Source: Bacillus mobilis
GTDB lineage: Bacteria > Bacillota > Bacilli > Bacillales > Bacillaceae_G
Assembly (NCBI RefSeq): GCF_001884045.1
Contig: NZ_MACF01000119.1
Span: 310,001-374,000, forward strand
Reading direction: 5' to 3'
DNA: 64,000 nt
Shown here in pieces: positions 27,246 to 36,099 of this stretch. Positions within the stretch are counted from its first letter, which is position 1, and every line of letters begins with the position of its first letter. A model generated the notes under the pieces. That model was given only the letters and a program-made list of their open reading frames with translations, was not told where the DNA came from and searched no databases. The position numbers were made by a program, and so were the translations under genes.

Positions 27246-27789
27246 TTCGCGCAGCTCCCTTTTTTGTATATGTTTCTATATATTCATCATAATACAAAAC
27301 TTCAATTACATTAGACCAATTCAAGACTGATCCGATAAAATCTTTTATATCAAGCCCAGGCATTTCATATACTTCTTCATCGTTAGCAGTTCCTGTCGCA
27401 TCTTCAATGAGCGTAACTTTATAGCCTTTTTCAAAAGCAGCGATACTTGTAAATAAACAGCAAAATTCCGTATTAAATCCAACGATTACAACATGATCAA
27501 CTTTATGTTTTGTTAATATCTCTTCAACACTTGTTCCTTTAAAAGCACTAGGTGTTGTCTTCTTAACTACATAATCCGCAAACTTGGCATATTCTTCTAT
27601 TAATTCGCTGCCGGCTGATTCAAAATACAACGTACTTTCTGGATTATTATCTCGGTGTTTTAAGAAAATAATAGGTTCATTTTCTGCTTTAAATCGTTTT
27701 AAAAGATTTGTGATTAACTCTTTTTCAACAGAAAAATCTTTACACTCTAAAATCGCCTTCTGCATATCTAATACAAGTAGCGCCTTCAT
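27220..27789 (-). CDS. Isochorismatase-fold cysteine hydrolase, first of a tandem pair (189 aa)
   Basis: The triad is Asp in LLVLDMQKAIL, Lys in DYVVKKTTPSAF and Cys in VIVGFNTEFCCLFTSIAAFE. It has the same fold as its downstream neighbour but is clearly diverged, and it carries a longer C-terminal tail (EYIETYTKKGAARNEKSFNSN region). The start at 27789 follows GGGGGT. The gene lies five bases after the GNAT gene stop, so GNAT and both hydrolases probably form one transcript. Confidence 0.85.
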   Translation of the reverse strand: MKALLVLDMQKAILECKDFSVEKELITNLLKRFKAENEPIIFLKHRDNNPESTLYFESAGSELIEEYAKFADYVVKKTTPSAFKGTSVEEILTKHKVDHVVIVGFNTEFCCLFTSIAAFEKGYKVTLIEDATGTANDEEVYEMPGLDIKDFIGSVLNWSNVIEVLYYDEYIETYTKKGAARNEKSFNSN

Positions 27790-27794
27790 TTATA

Positions 27795-28343
27795 TCATCT
27801 ACCCCCAATAGTTTTATACTCCATCATCCAACAATCTTCTAATTCCCCCTCATGCAGCTCATGTTCCTTTAAAATCTTCACCTTTTTAAATCCGCATTTT
27901 TCATAACAGTTTATGGCGCGTTCATTATTTACTTTCGGGTCCATTGCGATTGCTTCTGCTCCCGTGTTCTCCATAATATATGTAATTGCTGCCTGAACGA
28001 GTTTCGTTCCAATTCCTTTTTCCCAATAAGTCGGTTCACCGATATATTGATCCATTCCCCATATATTTTGAGATTCTTCATAGCCATATAACGCTTTCCA
28101 CTCAGAATCAACTGGATACATTTGAATATAACCAATCGGCATATTATCAAACTCTATTACACACCTTTTTTCATGACTATTGGGATTATGTATGAAATGA
28201 TCCAGTACCATTTCTACAGATTGCGGATTATCTCGCCCTTCGTAATACTGCAAGACTTCTGGGTTTGTTAACCATTTTGAAATGACCTGTGCATCCTCTT
28301 CTTTTACGTACCGTACCGATACATAATCTTTTTGAAATAGCAT
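27795..28343 (-). CDS. GNAT acetyltransferase resembling AAC(6')-type enzymes (182 aa)
   Basis: The sequence WGMDQYIGEPTYWEKGIGTK followed by LVQAAITYIMENTGAEAIAMDP and NNERAINCYEKCGFKKV is the pattern of the aminoglycoside 6'-N-acetyltransferase Ib-like group of GNATs. EKGIGT is the acetyl-CoA loop. Chromosomal relatives in B. cereus are common and need not confer resistance, so this is a family call only. The ATG at 28343 follows AGAGGT. It starts a probable three-gene unit with the two isochorismatase-like genes; a small membrane-protein gene ends 14 bases before it. Confidence 0.8.
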   Translation of the reverse strand: MLFQKDYVSVRYVKEEDAQVISKWLTNPEVLQYYEGRDNPQSVEMVLDHFIHNPNSHEKRCVIEFDNMPIGYIQMYPVDSEWKALYGYEESQNIWGMDQYIGEPTYWEKGIGTKLVQAAITYIMENTGAEAIAMDPKVNNERAINCYEKCGFKKVKILKEHELHEGELEDCWMMEYKTIGGR

Positions 28344-28356
28344 ATAATACCTCTTC

Positions 28357-28662
28357 TTAATTATTTATATTTTTCCTAGTTGTGAAATCTTTCATTGCAC
28401 CAATTAATGCGTATGGTAACAATGTAATCGCAAAAAATGCTGTAAACACATTAAAATGAGGAATTTCATATGGAGTGAACCATTCCGTGAAAAATTCAGA
28501 ATGTAAAATTCTATTTAAAAACTCTCCACTCGGCTTAAAATTTGGTGCCCATCCTGTAATCTCACAAATAATAAATAGTAATTGAACAATTATAAATGCC
28601 CCTAGATAGCGAAACCATGTCCGTTTCCAAATCGGCTGCGCCTTATTTAATTCATGTTCCAT
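28357..28662 (-). CDS. Small membrane protein, possibly YfzA-like (101 aa)
   Basis: Two clear hydrophobic helices are seen (LGAFIIVQLLFIICEITGW and VFTAFFAITLLPYALIGAM), joined by about 35 residues containing the aromatic stretch HSEFFTEWFTPYEIPHF. The ends are charged and presumably cytoplasmic. It resembles my memory of the YfzA family of bacilli, which has no known function. The ATG at 28662 follows AGGTGGGAG. It may be co-transcribed with the GNAT gene that starts 14 bases after its stop. Confidence 0.6.
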   Translation of the reverse strand: MEHELNKAQPIWKRTWFRYLGAFIIVQLLFIICEITGWAPNFKPSGEFLNRILHSEFFTEWFTPYEIPHFNVFTAFFAITLLPYALIGAMKDFTTRKNINN

Positions 28663-28762
28663 CTAACTCCCACCTTTTTATTTCAATCCTATTAATTATA
28701 CACTTTCCGCACTTTATTTGTTAAAATTTTCTATATACTCATTCGCGCTGGGGGAATACATT

Positions 28763-29281
28763 ATGTCTAATCCTATACTTAAATCAACTTTAATCATTCT
28801 TAGAGGCAACTCCGCAAGTGGTAAAACAACAATCGCAAAACAACTACAAGAACATTTCGGACAAGGTACACTTTTAGTATCACAAGATGTTGTACGTAGA
28901 GATATGCTTAGAGTACACGATACGATGGGGAATTTATCACATGATTTACTATTTGAAATTACAAAGTACGGAAAAGGAAAATGTAAATTTGTTATTTTAG
29001 AAGGCATTTTAAACAGTCGTAGATACGGTGATATGCTGAAAGAATTAATACATTTTTTCGAAGGAAACGTCTATACATATTACTTTGATTTATCGTTAAA
29101 AGAAACGATTCGACGACATAACACAAGGGACAAACGACATGAATTTGGTGAGGATTCCCTAGAAAAATGGTATAATCCGCACGATACAATTGAAGTTACC
29201 AGAGAAGCTATTTTTACAGATAACTTCACGCAAAAAGATATATTTGATGCGATTCTTACTGATGTTGCGATCCAAAAATAA
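28763..29281 (+). CDS. P-loop kinase, zeta-toxin/AAA_33-like (172 aa)
   Basis: A Walker A site lies near the N-terminus (IILRGNSASGKTTIAKQLQE). LVSQDVVRRDMLR and KFVILEGILNSRRYGDML fill the substrate-binding and Walker B-like positions, and a lid RRHNTRDKRHEFGED is rich in Arg. The fold is that of small-molecule or nucleotide kinases; there is no antitoxin neighbour, so a toxin role is not supported. I start at ATG 28763 because GGGGG lies just before it; an in-frame start at 28718 has no site. It is monocistronic on the plus strand. Confidence 0.8.
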   Translation: MSNPILKSTLIILRGNSASGKTTIAKQLQEHFGQGTLLVSQDVVRRDMLRVHDTMGNLSHDLLFEITKYGKGKCKFVILEGILNSRRYGDMLKELIHFFEGNVYTYYFDLSLKETIRRHNTRDKRHEFGEDSLEKWYNPHDTIEVTREAIFTDNFTQKDIFDAILTDVAIQK

Positions 29282-29331
29282 AAGCCAGTCTCAATAAAGA
29301 GGACTGACTTCTATCTAGTTAACTATATTTA

Positions 29332-30828
29332 TTATAAAATTTTAACTTTAACTGTTTGTCTTCCCCAATTCATAGCTTTACTTTTTGAGCCCATTAAAAC
29401 ATCAATACGATTTCCTTTAATAGCACTTCCAGTATCACCAGCGATAGCTTCGCCCTAACCTTCTACCCATACTTTAGATCCTAATGGGATTACTTTCGGA
29501 TCTACTGCGATAATTCTCATATTCGGATTAGCCGTTAAATCATGCCCCATCGCAGTTAAAACGCGTCCACCATATGTACCATTTTCACTTGGATCAGCAG
29601 TATATGCTGTCGCTACTACCGTTAATTCACGTTTAGCAGACTGTATGTTATTTTTAGACTCTTCTTTTGCTTTGGCTATTTCTCTTGCTTTCTCTTCTTC
29701 CTTAGCCTTTGCTATTTCTCTTGCTTTAGCCTTTTCTATCTCTTGGGCTTTTGCTTCTTCCTTAGCCTTTGCTACTTCTCTTGCTTTCTCTTCTTCCTTA
29801 GCTTTGGCTATTTCTCTTGCTTTCTCTTCTTCCTTAGCCTTTTCTATTTCTCTTGCTTTCTCTTCTTCCTTAGCCTTTGCTATTTCTCTTGCTTTAGCCT
29901 TTTCTATCTCTTGGGCTTTTGCTTCTTCTCTAGCCTTCGCTATTTCTTGGGCTTTTGCTTCTTCTCTAGCCTTCGCTATTTCTTGGGCTTTTGCTTCTTC
30001 TTTAGCCTTCGCTATTTCTTGGGCTTTTGCTTCTTCTTTAGCCTTCGCTATTTCTTGGGCTTTCTCTTCTTCCTTAGGCTTTACTACTTCTTGTACTTTC
30101 GCTTCTTCTTTAGGTTTTACTACTTCTTGTACTTTCGCTTCTTCTTTAGGTTTTACTACTTCTTGTACTTTCGTTTCTTCCTTAGGCTTTACTACTTCTT
30201 GTACTTTCGCTTCTTCCTTAGGTTTTACTACTTCTTGTACTTTCGCTTCTTCCTTAGGTTTTACTACTTCTTGTACTTTCGCCTCTTCCTTAAGCTTTGC
30301 TACCTTTTGTGTTTTCACTTCTTCCTTAGCTTTAACCGTTTTTTGTACTTTTGCTACTTGCTTCGTTTTCTCTTCAGCTTTTTTTTCAACTGGTGCTGTA
30401 CTTGATAGGAAAGAAACATTTATATAAGCTGTTTTTCCTTTATACTCAAATTGCAGCCATCCGTCTTTTACTTGATGCGTTGATTCAATAACATCATCTT
30501 TTTTCAGTCTACCAAGTATTTCTGATTCAGTATTTGCATCAGAACGGACATTTAACAAATTCGCTGTTACATGATACACATCTTTTGTAAACTCTGAACT
30601 TACAAACACTTCTTTACCGTTTAAATCAATTTTTGACCATCCATCTTCGGTATTTATTACTTTTAACTCTTGTCCCTCTTTTACCTTTTCAACAACTTTT
30701 GATTCCGTTGTCGGTTTTTCACGTACGTTGAGTACATCTGCTGTTACGATCGTTTCTGCGATAGCAGTTGTGGTAAAAGCCCCCAACCCAAAAACAGTTG
30801 CTGTTGCTGCTCCAATTACTTTTTTCAT
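29332..30828 (-). pseudogene. entB: EntB-like SH3b/3D-domain cell-wall protein, broken by a late stop codon
   Basis: From ATG 30828 (after GGAGG) the protein has a signal peptide (VFGLGAFTTTAIAET), two SH3b domains (about 30-90 and 92-150), a long Lys/Glu/Ala repeat region (about 160-390) and a C-terminal 3D domain beginning TVVATAYTADPSENG. The 3D domain is cut at a TAG (29457-29455) after VIPLGSKVWVEG. The frame continues GEAIAGDTGSAIKGNRIDVL to a natural TAA at 29332, 41 codons later. Relatives have Tyr or similar at the stop, and the lost part holds the last Asp motif. The product would be 457 rather than 498 residues, probably without lytic transglycosylase-type activity, though its wall-binding part remains. 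The name follows B. cereus EntB, from memory. Confidence 0.8.
29655..30340. repeat. In-frame tandem repeats inside the EntB-like gene
   Basis: The region codes two repeat types in series: KPKEEAKVQEVV units, then KAKEEAKAQEIA/KAREEAKAQEIA and KAKEEEKAREIA units of 12-13 residues. High internal identity would allow copy-number change by slippage or recombination. It also makes long open frames on the opposite strand, which are artefacts. Confidence 0.85.
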
Positions 30829-30912
30829 ATTAGCCTCCATTACGTTTTTTGTATTCTATGAAAAATTTCCATAAAACCAGGAAATTCCACAGCGTATCAA
30901 AACATTTGCAAT

Positions 30913-30938
30913 AGTATATTAATACCGCTTAATATACT
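30913..30938. promoter_or_regulatory. Inverted repeat upstream of the EntB-like gene
   Basis: AGTATATTAA and TTAATATACT are perfect 10-base arms around TACCGC, 85-110 bases before the entB start. No T run follows on the minus strand, so an operator or leader hairpin is more likely than a terminator. The rest of 30829-31040 shows nothing clear. Confidence 0.4.
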
Positions 30939-31040
30939 GTTTTTAAAACTTCCTACTTCAATAGTATCAAATTCTCATTTCTAATTCTATACATTATCAA
31001 TCTCTTCATCTTCTATAAGCCCTTCATGCCCTTTTGCATA

Positions 31041-31541
31041 CTAAATCGTTGTCGCAATTCCCGCCAAAAATAAACTTACGATTGCTAAAAATTTTGCGCC
31101 GACTATAGCACCTCTTAAATGAAACTTATAATCTTTATATCCCTTCATCCCCTCTGTACTAGGAATAACAACAAATTCCGGGGTAATCCAGCAAAAAATT
31201 AGCCAATCGATTATAAACAAATCAACTAAATTGAAGATCATTAAAATACCAAAAGTATGTAAATAGGCATCTATATACAATAATTTTTCATGTTTATGTA
31301 GTATATATGTAGAAACGAACGGAGTACCGAAAAGAATCGCATGATATGCAATATTAAAGTAGATTGTTTGCTTTTTTTCATAAATCGATTTCGGAAAAAC
31401 TACCTTTTGAATATCTTTTGGATAATCAGTTAACGAAAGACGTGGATTATAATATAAAGATCCTAAAATCATTACAGATAGTACAATAGACATGATGACA
31501 CCAACGTACATCATTTGCTCAAATGGATTCATATACTTCAT
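31041..31541 (-). CDS. Uncharacterised membrane protein (166 aa)
   Basis: Four hydrophobic segments are visible: VGVIMSIVLSVMILGSLYY, IAYHAILFGTPFVSTYIL, IFNLVDLFIIDWLIFCWI and AKFLAIVSLFLAGIATTI. A conserved-looking ITPEFVVIPSTEG loop precedes the last. I do not recognise the family. The start may be ATG 31541 or, better spaced from GGGTGA, ATG 31532. It seems monocistronic. Confidence 0.65.
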   Translation of the reverse strand: MKYMNPFEQMMYVGVIMSIVLSVMILGSLYYNPRLSLTDYPKDIQKVVFPKSIYEKKQTIYFNIAYHAILFGTPFVSTYILHKHEKLLYIDAYLHTFGILMIFNLVDLFIIDWLIFCWITPEFVVIPSTEGMKGYKDYKFHLRGAIVGAKFLAIVSLFLAGIATTI

Positions 31542-31708
31542 TCACCCTTTTCTGTAAAAACTATGTTGATTCTTTACTTACACATTATATGCTCATGTAT
31601 AACCAAAAATTAACAACCCTCTTTAACACCCAGTCAAAATTCTTGCAATGCAAAAACAATTTTTATAAAGTGAAAACCTAATTAGTTAAGTTAGGGCTGG
31701 TGAAAATT

Positions 31709-32089
31709 ATGAAAATAGAACATATTGCAATTTGGGTAAATGATTTAGAATTCATGCGTACTTTCTATACGAAGTACTTTAATGGTAAAGCAAACTCTTT
31801 ATATCATAATGAAGCGAAACAATTCGAATCTTATTTTATTACGTTTGAAACTGGAGCAAGGCTTGAACTTATGCGCAAAAAAGGTATTGAAAATGAGCCT
31901 AATCTTAATATAACTGGCTATGCACATATGGCGTTTTCAGTAGGCAGTGAGGAACGTGTAAATGAAATTACTACAATCTTAAAAGATGCTGGTTATCCTT
32001 TACTAAATGGGCCACGCTTCACTGGAGATGGCTATTACGAAAGTGTAATAAGCGATCCTGAAGGTAATCAAATTGAAATTACGATTTAA
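31709..32089 (+). CDS. VOC-family (glyoxalase/bleomycin-resistance-like) protein (126 aa)
   Basis: The chain has the two beta-alpha-beta-beta-beta modules of the vicinal oxygen chelate fold. [20 protein letters not shown] opens the first; [18 protein letters not shown] and [14 protein letters not shown] form the second. Candidate metal ligands are His 4 (IEHIAIW), the Glu in ARLELM, His in GYAHMAF and the Glu in QIEIT. ATG 31709 is preferred over GTG 31700 because GGTGA lies five bases before it. It is 52 bases upstream of a truncated GNAT gene on the same strand. Confidence 0.85.
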   Translation: MKIEHIAIWVNDLEFMRTFYTKYFNGKANSLYHNEAKQFESYFITFETGARLELMRKKGIENEPNLNITGYAHMAFSVGSEERVNEITTILKDAGYPLLNGPRFTGDGYYESVISDPEGNQIEITI

Positions 32090-32141
32090 TGTCTCTTTTT
32101 CTTTTCTGAAGAACAATTGAAATTTGGTTTGGAGGAATATT

Positions 32142-32480
32142 ATGCAAAAGGTGTATTTTACTAAATTTGAAGAAACAGATTTCAATTTATATTTCCAACT
32201 CGTATCAAATGAACAAGTAATGGAACAAATTACTGAGCGCACTATTCCGTTAAATGAAGCGCAAAATGACTTTACAAGGCTGTTAAAACGCAATGAAAAC
32301 CATCAAATATTCGGCTCCTATAAAGTGTATGATTCTATTACAAATGAATATGTAGGTCTTGAACATGTTACGGTAAAAGAAGAGAATGTTAGAGAAGCTG
32401 AAATTGGTTATATGATTTTGCCAGAGCACTGGGGAAAAAGATACGGATTGCCTGGGGAGATTTTGAGTACAATTATTTAA
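32142..32480 (+). pseudogene. GNAT acetyltransferase, C-terminally truncated (112 aa)
   Basis: The frame starts at ATG 32142 with a good GGAGG site and reads as a RimJ/RimL-type GNAT: a long N-terminal strand-helix part, then AEIGYMILPEHWGKRYGLPG (the acetyl-CoA loop). It stops five residues later (EILSTII). Relatives run on for about 50-60 more residues with the beta5 strand and C-terminal helix. A terminator follows 10 bases after the stop, so the missing 3' part looks deleted rather than frameshifted. Acetyl-CoA binding is probably lost. Confidence 0.7.
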
Positions 32481-32489
32481 CTATATAAA

Positions 32490-32529
32490 AAAAGAAATGC
32501 TACACTTGAACTCAAAGTAGCATTTCTTT
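32490..32529. terminator. Bidirectional terminator between the truncated GNAT and the anti-sigma gene
   Basis: AAAGAAATGCTAC and GTAGCATTTCTTT form a 13-bp stem with a 13-base loop. A T-rich stretch follows on each strand. Confidence 0.8.
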
Positions 32530-32541
32530 ACATATTACGCT

Positions 32542-33540
32542 CTATTCAACCATCGAAAGTAAAACTTTCTCAAGCTCTTTTTTAGAAAGCATACTACCAT
32601 TAATATAGACTTGATATGCTTTTTCCCCTTCTTTTGCAGGCACCACTATTTTCATAGCTCGTACATTCGATTCTTTATACTCACCGAATGTTACGTCATA
32701 GCCATTTAATTTATATTTTTTTATATCTCCAGTAAAATTATGTCCTCTTTTAGATGGTTTATCAAATGGTCTATCAAGAAAATAATCTTTATATTCTCCC
32801 TCAACGATCTCTAATTGATGAATTGTAAAACCTAATTCTACATCTGAAGTATGTGGCTCTTTTTTTACATTACGCTTTTCATATCTCATCGAAATCAACG
32901 GCATTGGTTTGTCTAATGTCGCTTCTGCTTTTACTTCTTCAAATACTAATTGATGTCCAACCGGAATATACGTTGGATGCTTGATTGGAAAACCAGTTAT
33001 TTTTTCAGCTTGTTCAAATGTATAGGTAAATTGTTGATCTATTCTTTCTTCATATGTATTTAATTGTTCCATTACCTCTATATCTCTCTTTTCTTCATCA
33101 GCATTTAGACGATTTGTAACTGTATATTGTCTCTCACCATTCTCTACGACACTTACTTTCTTATAAAAATGGTACGTTTCCTGTAATAAAGCTACATACT
33201 TTTCAAAGTCCTCTTCTGTAAATATACGTTTAGCAATTTCTATACGTTCCATTACTAAATTATAACCATCCTCAGTCATTCCGATATCTTGTCTTGCTTT
33301 TTCTGGTGTCCCAACAATTTTATCCATTAATGTGGTACCTGCAAAAGTACCAGTCGGGATTAAAATAGCTGCAGCTACAAAGCCAAGTAATAACTTTTTC
33401 TTCATAGAAGTTTTCTCTTTATTTTTCATCTTTTCGTATTTATAAAAAGAAGCTTGTACTTTATCTTCTAGATTCGGAGAAGGCTCTAGATTCGCTGCCT
33501 TTCTTTTCAATTCATTCGTTACATATTTTTCAAAATCCAT
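32542..33540 (-). CDS. Anti-sigma factor of the ECF sigma gene upstream (332 aa)
   Basis: A charged cytoplasmic N-terminal part of about 45 residues (ELKRKAANLEPSPNLEDK) precedes one membrane helix (KLLLGFVAAAILIPTGTFAG) and a 260-residue outer domain. This layout fits DUF4179/DUF4367-type anti-sigma factors that hold an ECF sigma factor at the membrane. The start codon overlaps the sigma gene by 11 bases, as usual for co-regulated pairs. The inducing signal is not apparent. Confidence 0.75.
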   Translation of the reverse strand: MDFEKYVTNELKRKAANLEPSPNLEDKVQASFYKYEKMKNKEKTSMKKKLLLGFVAAAILIPTGTFAGTTLMDKIVGTPEKARQDIGMTEDGYNLVMERIEIAKRIFTEEDFEKYVALLQETYHFYKKVSVVENGERQYTVTNRLNADEEKRDIEVMEQLNTYEERIDQQFTYTFEQAEKITGFPIKHPTYIPVGHQLVFEEVKAEATLDKPMPLISMRYEKRNVKKEPHTSDVELGFTIHQLEIVEGEYKDYFLDRPFDKPSKRGHNFTGDIKKYKLNGYDVTFGEYKESNVRAMKIVVPAKEGEKAYQVYINGSMLSKKELEKVLLSMVE

Positions 33541-34108
33541 TTACTTCTCCCTCTCTTATGTCTGGCATATGCTCCATTTCAGCTCTTAATCGTTTTAGCG
33601 CAGTATGTAACCGGGATTTCACTGTACCAGTAGGGATTTGAAGAAGTGCAGCAATATCCTCCATACTATATTCATGGAAGTAACGCATAATTATTACTAC
33701 ACGATGCTTATAAGATAATTTTTGTACAATCTCCACTAATTCATTACGCGTTTCCTTATGTAAAATATCTTCATGCATTACGTAAGAACGATCTTGTTCA
33801 TACATTTTTTTCTTTTCAAAAATCCGAAACCTTCGCCACGATTTACGACGCCAATCCTGTACTTGCTTCACAACTAGTCCATGTAACCAAAAACGAAATG
33901 AACGATTCATATCATAGTTTGTTACGGACTTCCACATTTGTATGTACACTTCATTCACTACATCGTCTACATCTTCGTTTTGACTTCCTACTAAAAATAC
34001 TACTGTTTTATAAATATCTTTACATGTGTACTCATAAATAACTTGAAAGGCTTCTTGGTCCCCAGACTGCATTTTATACAGCCATTCTTTTAATTGTACT
34101 TCATCCAA
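33530..34108 (-). CDS. ECF-type RNA polymerase sigma factor (192 aa)
   Basis: Region 2 reads DVDDVVNEVYIQMWKSVTNY at about residues 47-66, for -10 recognition and core binding. Region 4 has KLSYKHRVVIIMRYFHEYSM followed by EDIAALLQIPTGTVKSRLHT, the -35-binding helix-turn-helix. There is no region 1 or 3, as in group 4 sigma factors. A basic linker RRKSWRRFRIFEKKK joins them. It is the first gene of a two-gene operon with the anti-sigma factor and probably activates its own promoter. Confidence 0.9.
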   Translation of the reverse strand: MDEVQLKEWLYKMQSGDQEAFQVIYEYTCKDIYKTVVFLVGSQNEDVDDVVNEVYIQMWKSVTNYDMNRSFRFWLHGLVVKQVQDWRRKSWRRFRIFEKKKMYEQDRSYVMHEDILHKETRNELVEIVQKLSYKHRVVIIMRYFHEYSMEDIAALLQIPTGTVKSRLHTALKRLRAEMEHMPDIREGEVNGF

Positions 34109-34139
34109 AATTACGTTCCCCTCTCATAATCTTTCACAC

Positions 34140-34170
34140 TATATTCGCCCGTTTCTCACAAAAGGTTCAT
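34140..34170 (-). promoter_or_regulatory. Probable ECF-type autoregulated promoter
   Basis: On the minus strand TGAACCTTTT (34169-34160) resembles ECF -35 boxes with the AAC core. CGAATAT follows 12-13 bases later at the -10 position, about 35 bases before the sigma gene. Confidence 0.45.
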
Positions 34171-34239
34171 TTTACATGGAAATTTATTTATTACAATAAA
34201 AATATAAGTTATATTTTTAAGGAAAGGAGGATTTCAAGA

Positions 34240-34722
34240 ATGAATATAGAGGATAAAATTCACGCTGAAAACGTGTTAAAAAATCTCTTCGTAGGAGCGC
34301 AAGTTGATCGATTACAATTTGGAATTTCTCCAACCGCAATAAAGATTCATTTTACAAATTTTTACACTCCTGTTCATTATGAGGGGCAATTATATATCAG
34401 TATTGAAACGAAATGGCGTTTATTTAATAAACCTCCCCATAAATACCCATCTAATGAAGATGAATATGACGATTATACTGAGGAAGAAGAATATAAGAGA
34501 ATATTTGAAATGAGAAGACAAAAAATTATAGATATACAACTCGGCATAGAAAGACCTCATTTAATCATTACATTAAGGAATGGGCAAATTATTTTCATAA
34601 ATGGTTTTTATGATGATTATGAATGTTGGCAAGCTGGTGTTCAATGTGAGGATTGGCTTGTTGTTGCTGCACCGGGTAATGAAATCTCCACTTGGACTCC
34701 TGATGAGTTTCATGAAAAATAG
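34240..34722 (+). CDS. Uncharacterised acidic protein (160 aa)
   Basis: I do not recognise this family. It is a soluble alpha/beta protein with an acidic stretch NEDEYDDYTEEEEYKR in the middle and an aromatic C-terminal part (INGFYDDYECWQAGVQCEDW). No signal or membrane segment is visible. The size and acidity resemble small immunity or SMI1/SUKH-like proteins, but no toxin is next to it. The ATG at 34240 follows AAAGGAGG. It is divergent from the ECF sigma gene. Confidence 0.65.
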   Translation: MNIEDKIHAENVLKNLFVGAQVDRLQFGISPTAIKIHFTNFYTPVHYEGQLYISIETKWRLFNKPPHKYPSNEDEYDDYTEEEEYKRIFEMRRQKIIDIQLGIERPHLIITLRNGQIIFINGFYDDYECWQAGVQCEDWLVVAAPGNEISTWTPDEFHEK

Positions 34723-34752
34723 CTAATGGTATATTCCCATTAGCTATTTTTC
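34717..34752. terminator. Bidirectional terminator
   Basis: AAAATAGCTAATGG pairs with CCATTAGCTATTTT around a short loop, with Ts on both sides. It serves the acidic-protein gene and the DUF2332 gene. Confidence 0.85.
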
Positions 34753-34766
34753 ATTTTGAAGACATA

Positions 34767-35813
34767 CTAACAAAGCGTCTCCTTTCCAAGTTTCCAACTA
34801 AACCATCTCCCATGCCCTTCCGTTTCCCCAACCGTTTCACGATATTCGTTTCCGTTAATATAATAATCAATATGAAGATCCCGGTCCCACATGTTGTTAT
34901 ACAGGTGGAATACATCACGTTTTGCGCCGATTTCTTGCACTTGTTTTTCTAAATTATATTTTACTTGTTCAGGTATTTGATTTGCGACGTGTGTATGGAA
35001 AATACAGATTACTGCATCTTCACTTATTTGTCCAATAATAGATGGTAATAGTTCAACACCGTCTCCTTCTATTAATTGGACTGATTCATTTTTTACTAAA
35101 GATGCTGCTTGGTCAAACATTTCAAGTCGTTCTTTATGTTCTGGCCAAATGAGTGCACGTAGCCAAAAATAATCTTCATCACTATGTAAAACATTTACAT
35201 GCAAATCTAGTCCGATTCTTTCTACGACAGATGGACTTTCTTTTAGAAAATGAGGTACATTCTCCCCTCTTATTTCAGAAGTTAAATGTACATTCGAATT
35301 TATATTTCCGTATGTTTCATCTGTTCCGTACGAATAGCTATATTGGTCCCAAAATAGTTGTAATCCAGAACTTGTCCCAATTTCGATTAACGCTAACGGC
35401 TTTTTCACTTTATTAAATATGTAGCAGAAACTTGGGTATAAGTACGCACATCGCCTTACTTCATTCGTTTGAACGAGTTTCGTTTGTAACAAAGTAATGA
35501 TATCTTCTCGGTACTTTTTACAAAAGTCTTTAAAATGATCAAACACTTGGTCTAAATTTGTATTCTTATTTTCAACTAAGCTACTATAATACGTTTTTAA
35601 CTGATGTTCTTTCCCTGCAAGTAATAAATAATGTACGGCGCCTAATAATAAGTTTGGGACTGGTTGGCCTACTTGAGCGTAGGAAGATAGTGTAAGCACT
35701 TCCTCATCTTCAGCAATTTGAATTGATAAGTATTCATATAAGTCACTTGACCCTTTACATTCCTTTATTGAAAAATTTCGAAATAAGTTTGCTATTTGTT
35801 CTTGTGTACGCAT
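34767..35813 (-). CDS. DUF2332 family protein (348 aa)
   Basis: The sequence matches the DUF2332 pattern: an N-terminal helical part with QVGQPVPNLLLGAVHYLLL, then a Rossmann-like half with LALIEIGTSSGLQLFWDQYS and an end typical of methyltransferase-like folds (VICIFHTHVANQIPEQ). IEIGTSSGLQL looks like a glycine-rich SAM-binding loop, so an SAM-dependent role is conceivable. I start at ATG 35813, after GGAGGGA; a longer frame to 35933 has no site. Confidence 0.75.
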   Translation of the reverse strand: MRTQEQIANLFRNFSIKECKGSSDLYEYLSIQIAEDEEVLTLSSYAQVGQPVPNLLLGAVHYLLLAGKEHQLKTYYSSLVENKNTNLDQVFDHFKDFCKKYREDIITLLQTKLVQTNEVRRCAYLYPSFCYIFNKVKKPLALIEIGTSSGLQLFWDQYSYSYGTDETYGNINSNVHLTSEIRGENVPHFLKESPSVVERIGLDLHVNVLHSDEDYFWLRALIWPEHKERLEMFDQAASLVKNESVQLIEGDGVELLPSIIGQISEDAVICIFHTHVANQIPEQVKYNLEKQVQEIGAKRDVFHLYNNMWDRDLHIDYYINGNEYRETVGETEGHGRWFSWKLGKETLC

Positions 35814-36099
35814 TGGTATCCCTCCTTTTGTTTTTTCACAGAATAATCTTACTATTTCTAGTGCAAAAATCCCATAAAAAGGTACCCTTTCTACCCACTT
35901 TACGATACGTAAGCTTTTTCGAGATAATTTCAAACTGTAATTTTTTTCTATTTACCACCTTAAAAGAGCTTGTTAAATAAGATTTTTAGCGAATAAAACG
36001 TTAAATAGTTTAAAATTATCAGATAACACTAGATATTTTAGTCTATTAATTATTATAATAGAGTATGAGATGGTTATATAATTGAGACAAAAAAGGTAA

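Noticed and set aside
28763-29281. Zeta-type toxin of a toxin-antitoxin pair
   Set aside because: The P-loop kinase has no small epsilon-like antitoxin next to it and has its own isolated position.
29645-30427. Long plus-strand open frames (260 and 220 codons) across the EntB-like gene
   Set aside because: They are antisense readings of the Lys/Glu/Ala repeats, giving low-complexity Ser/Phe/Ala strings with no ribosome site.
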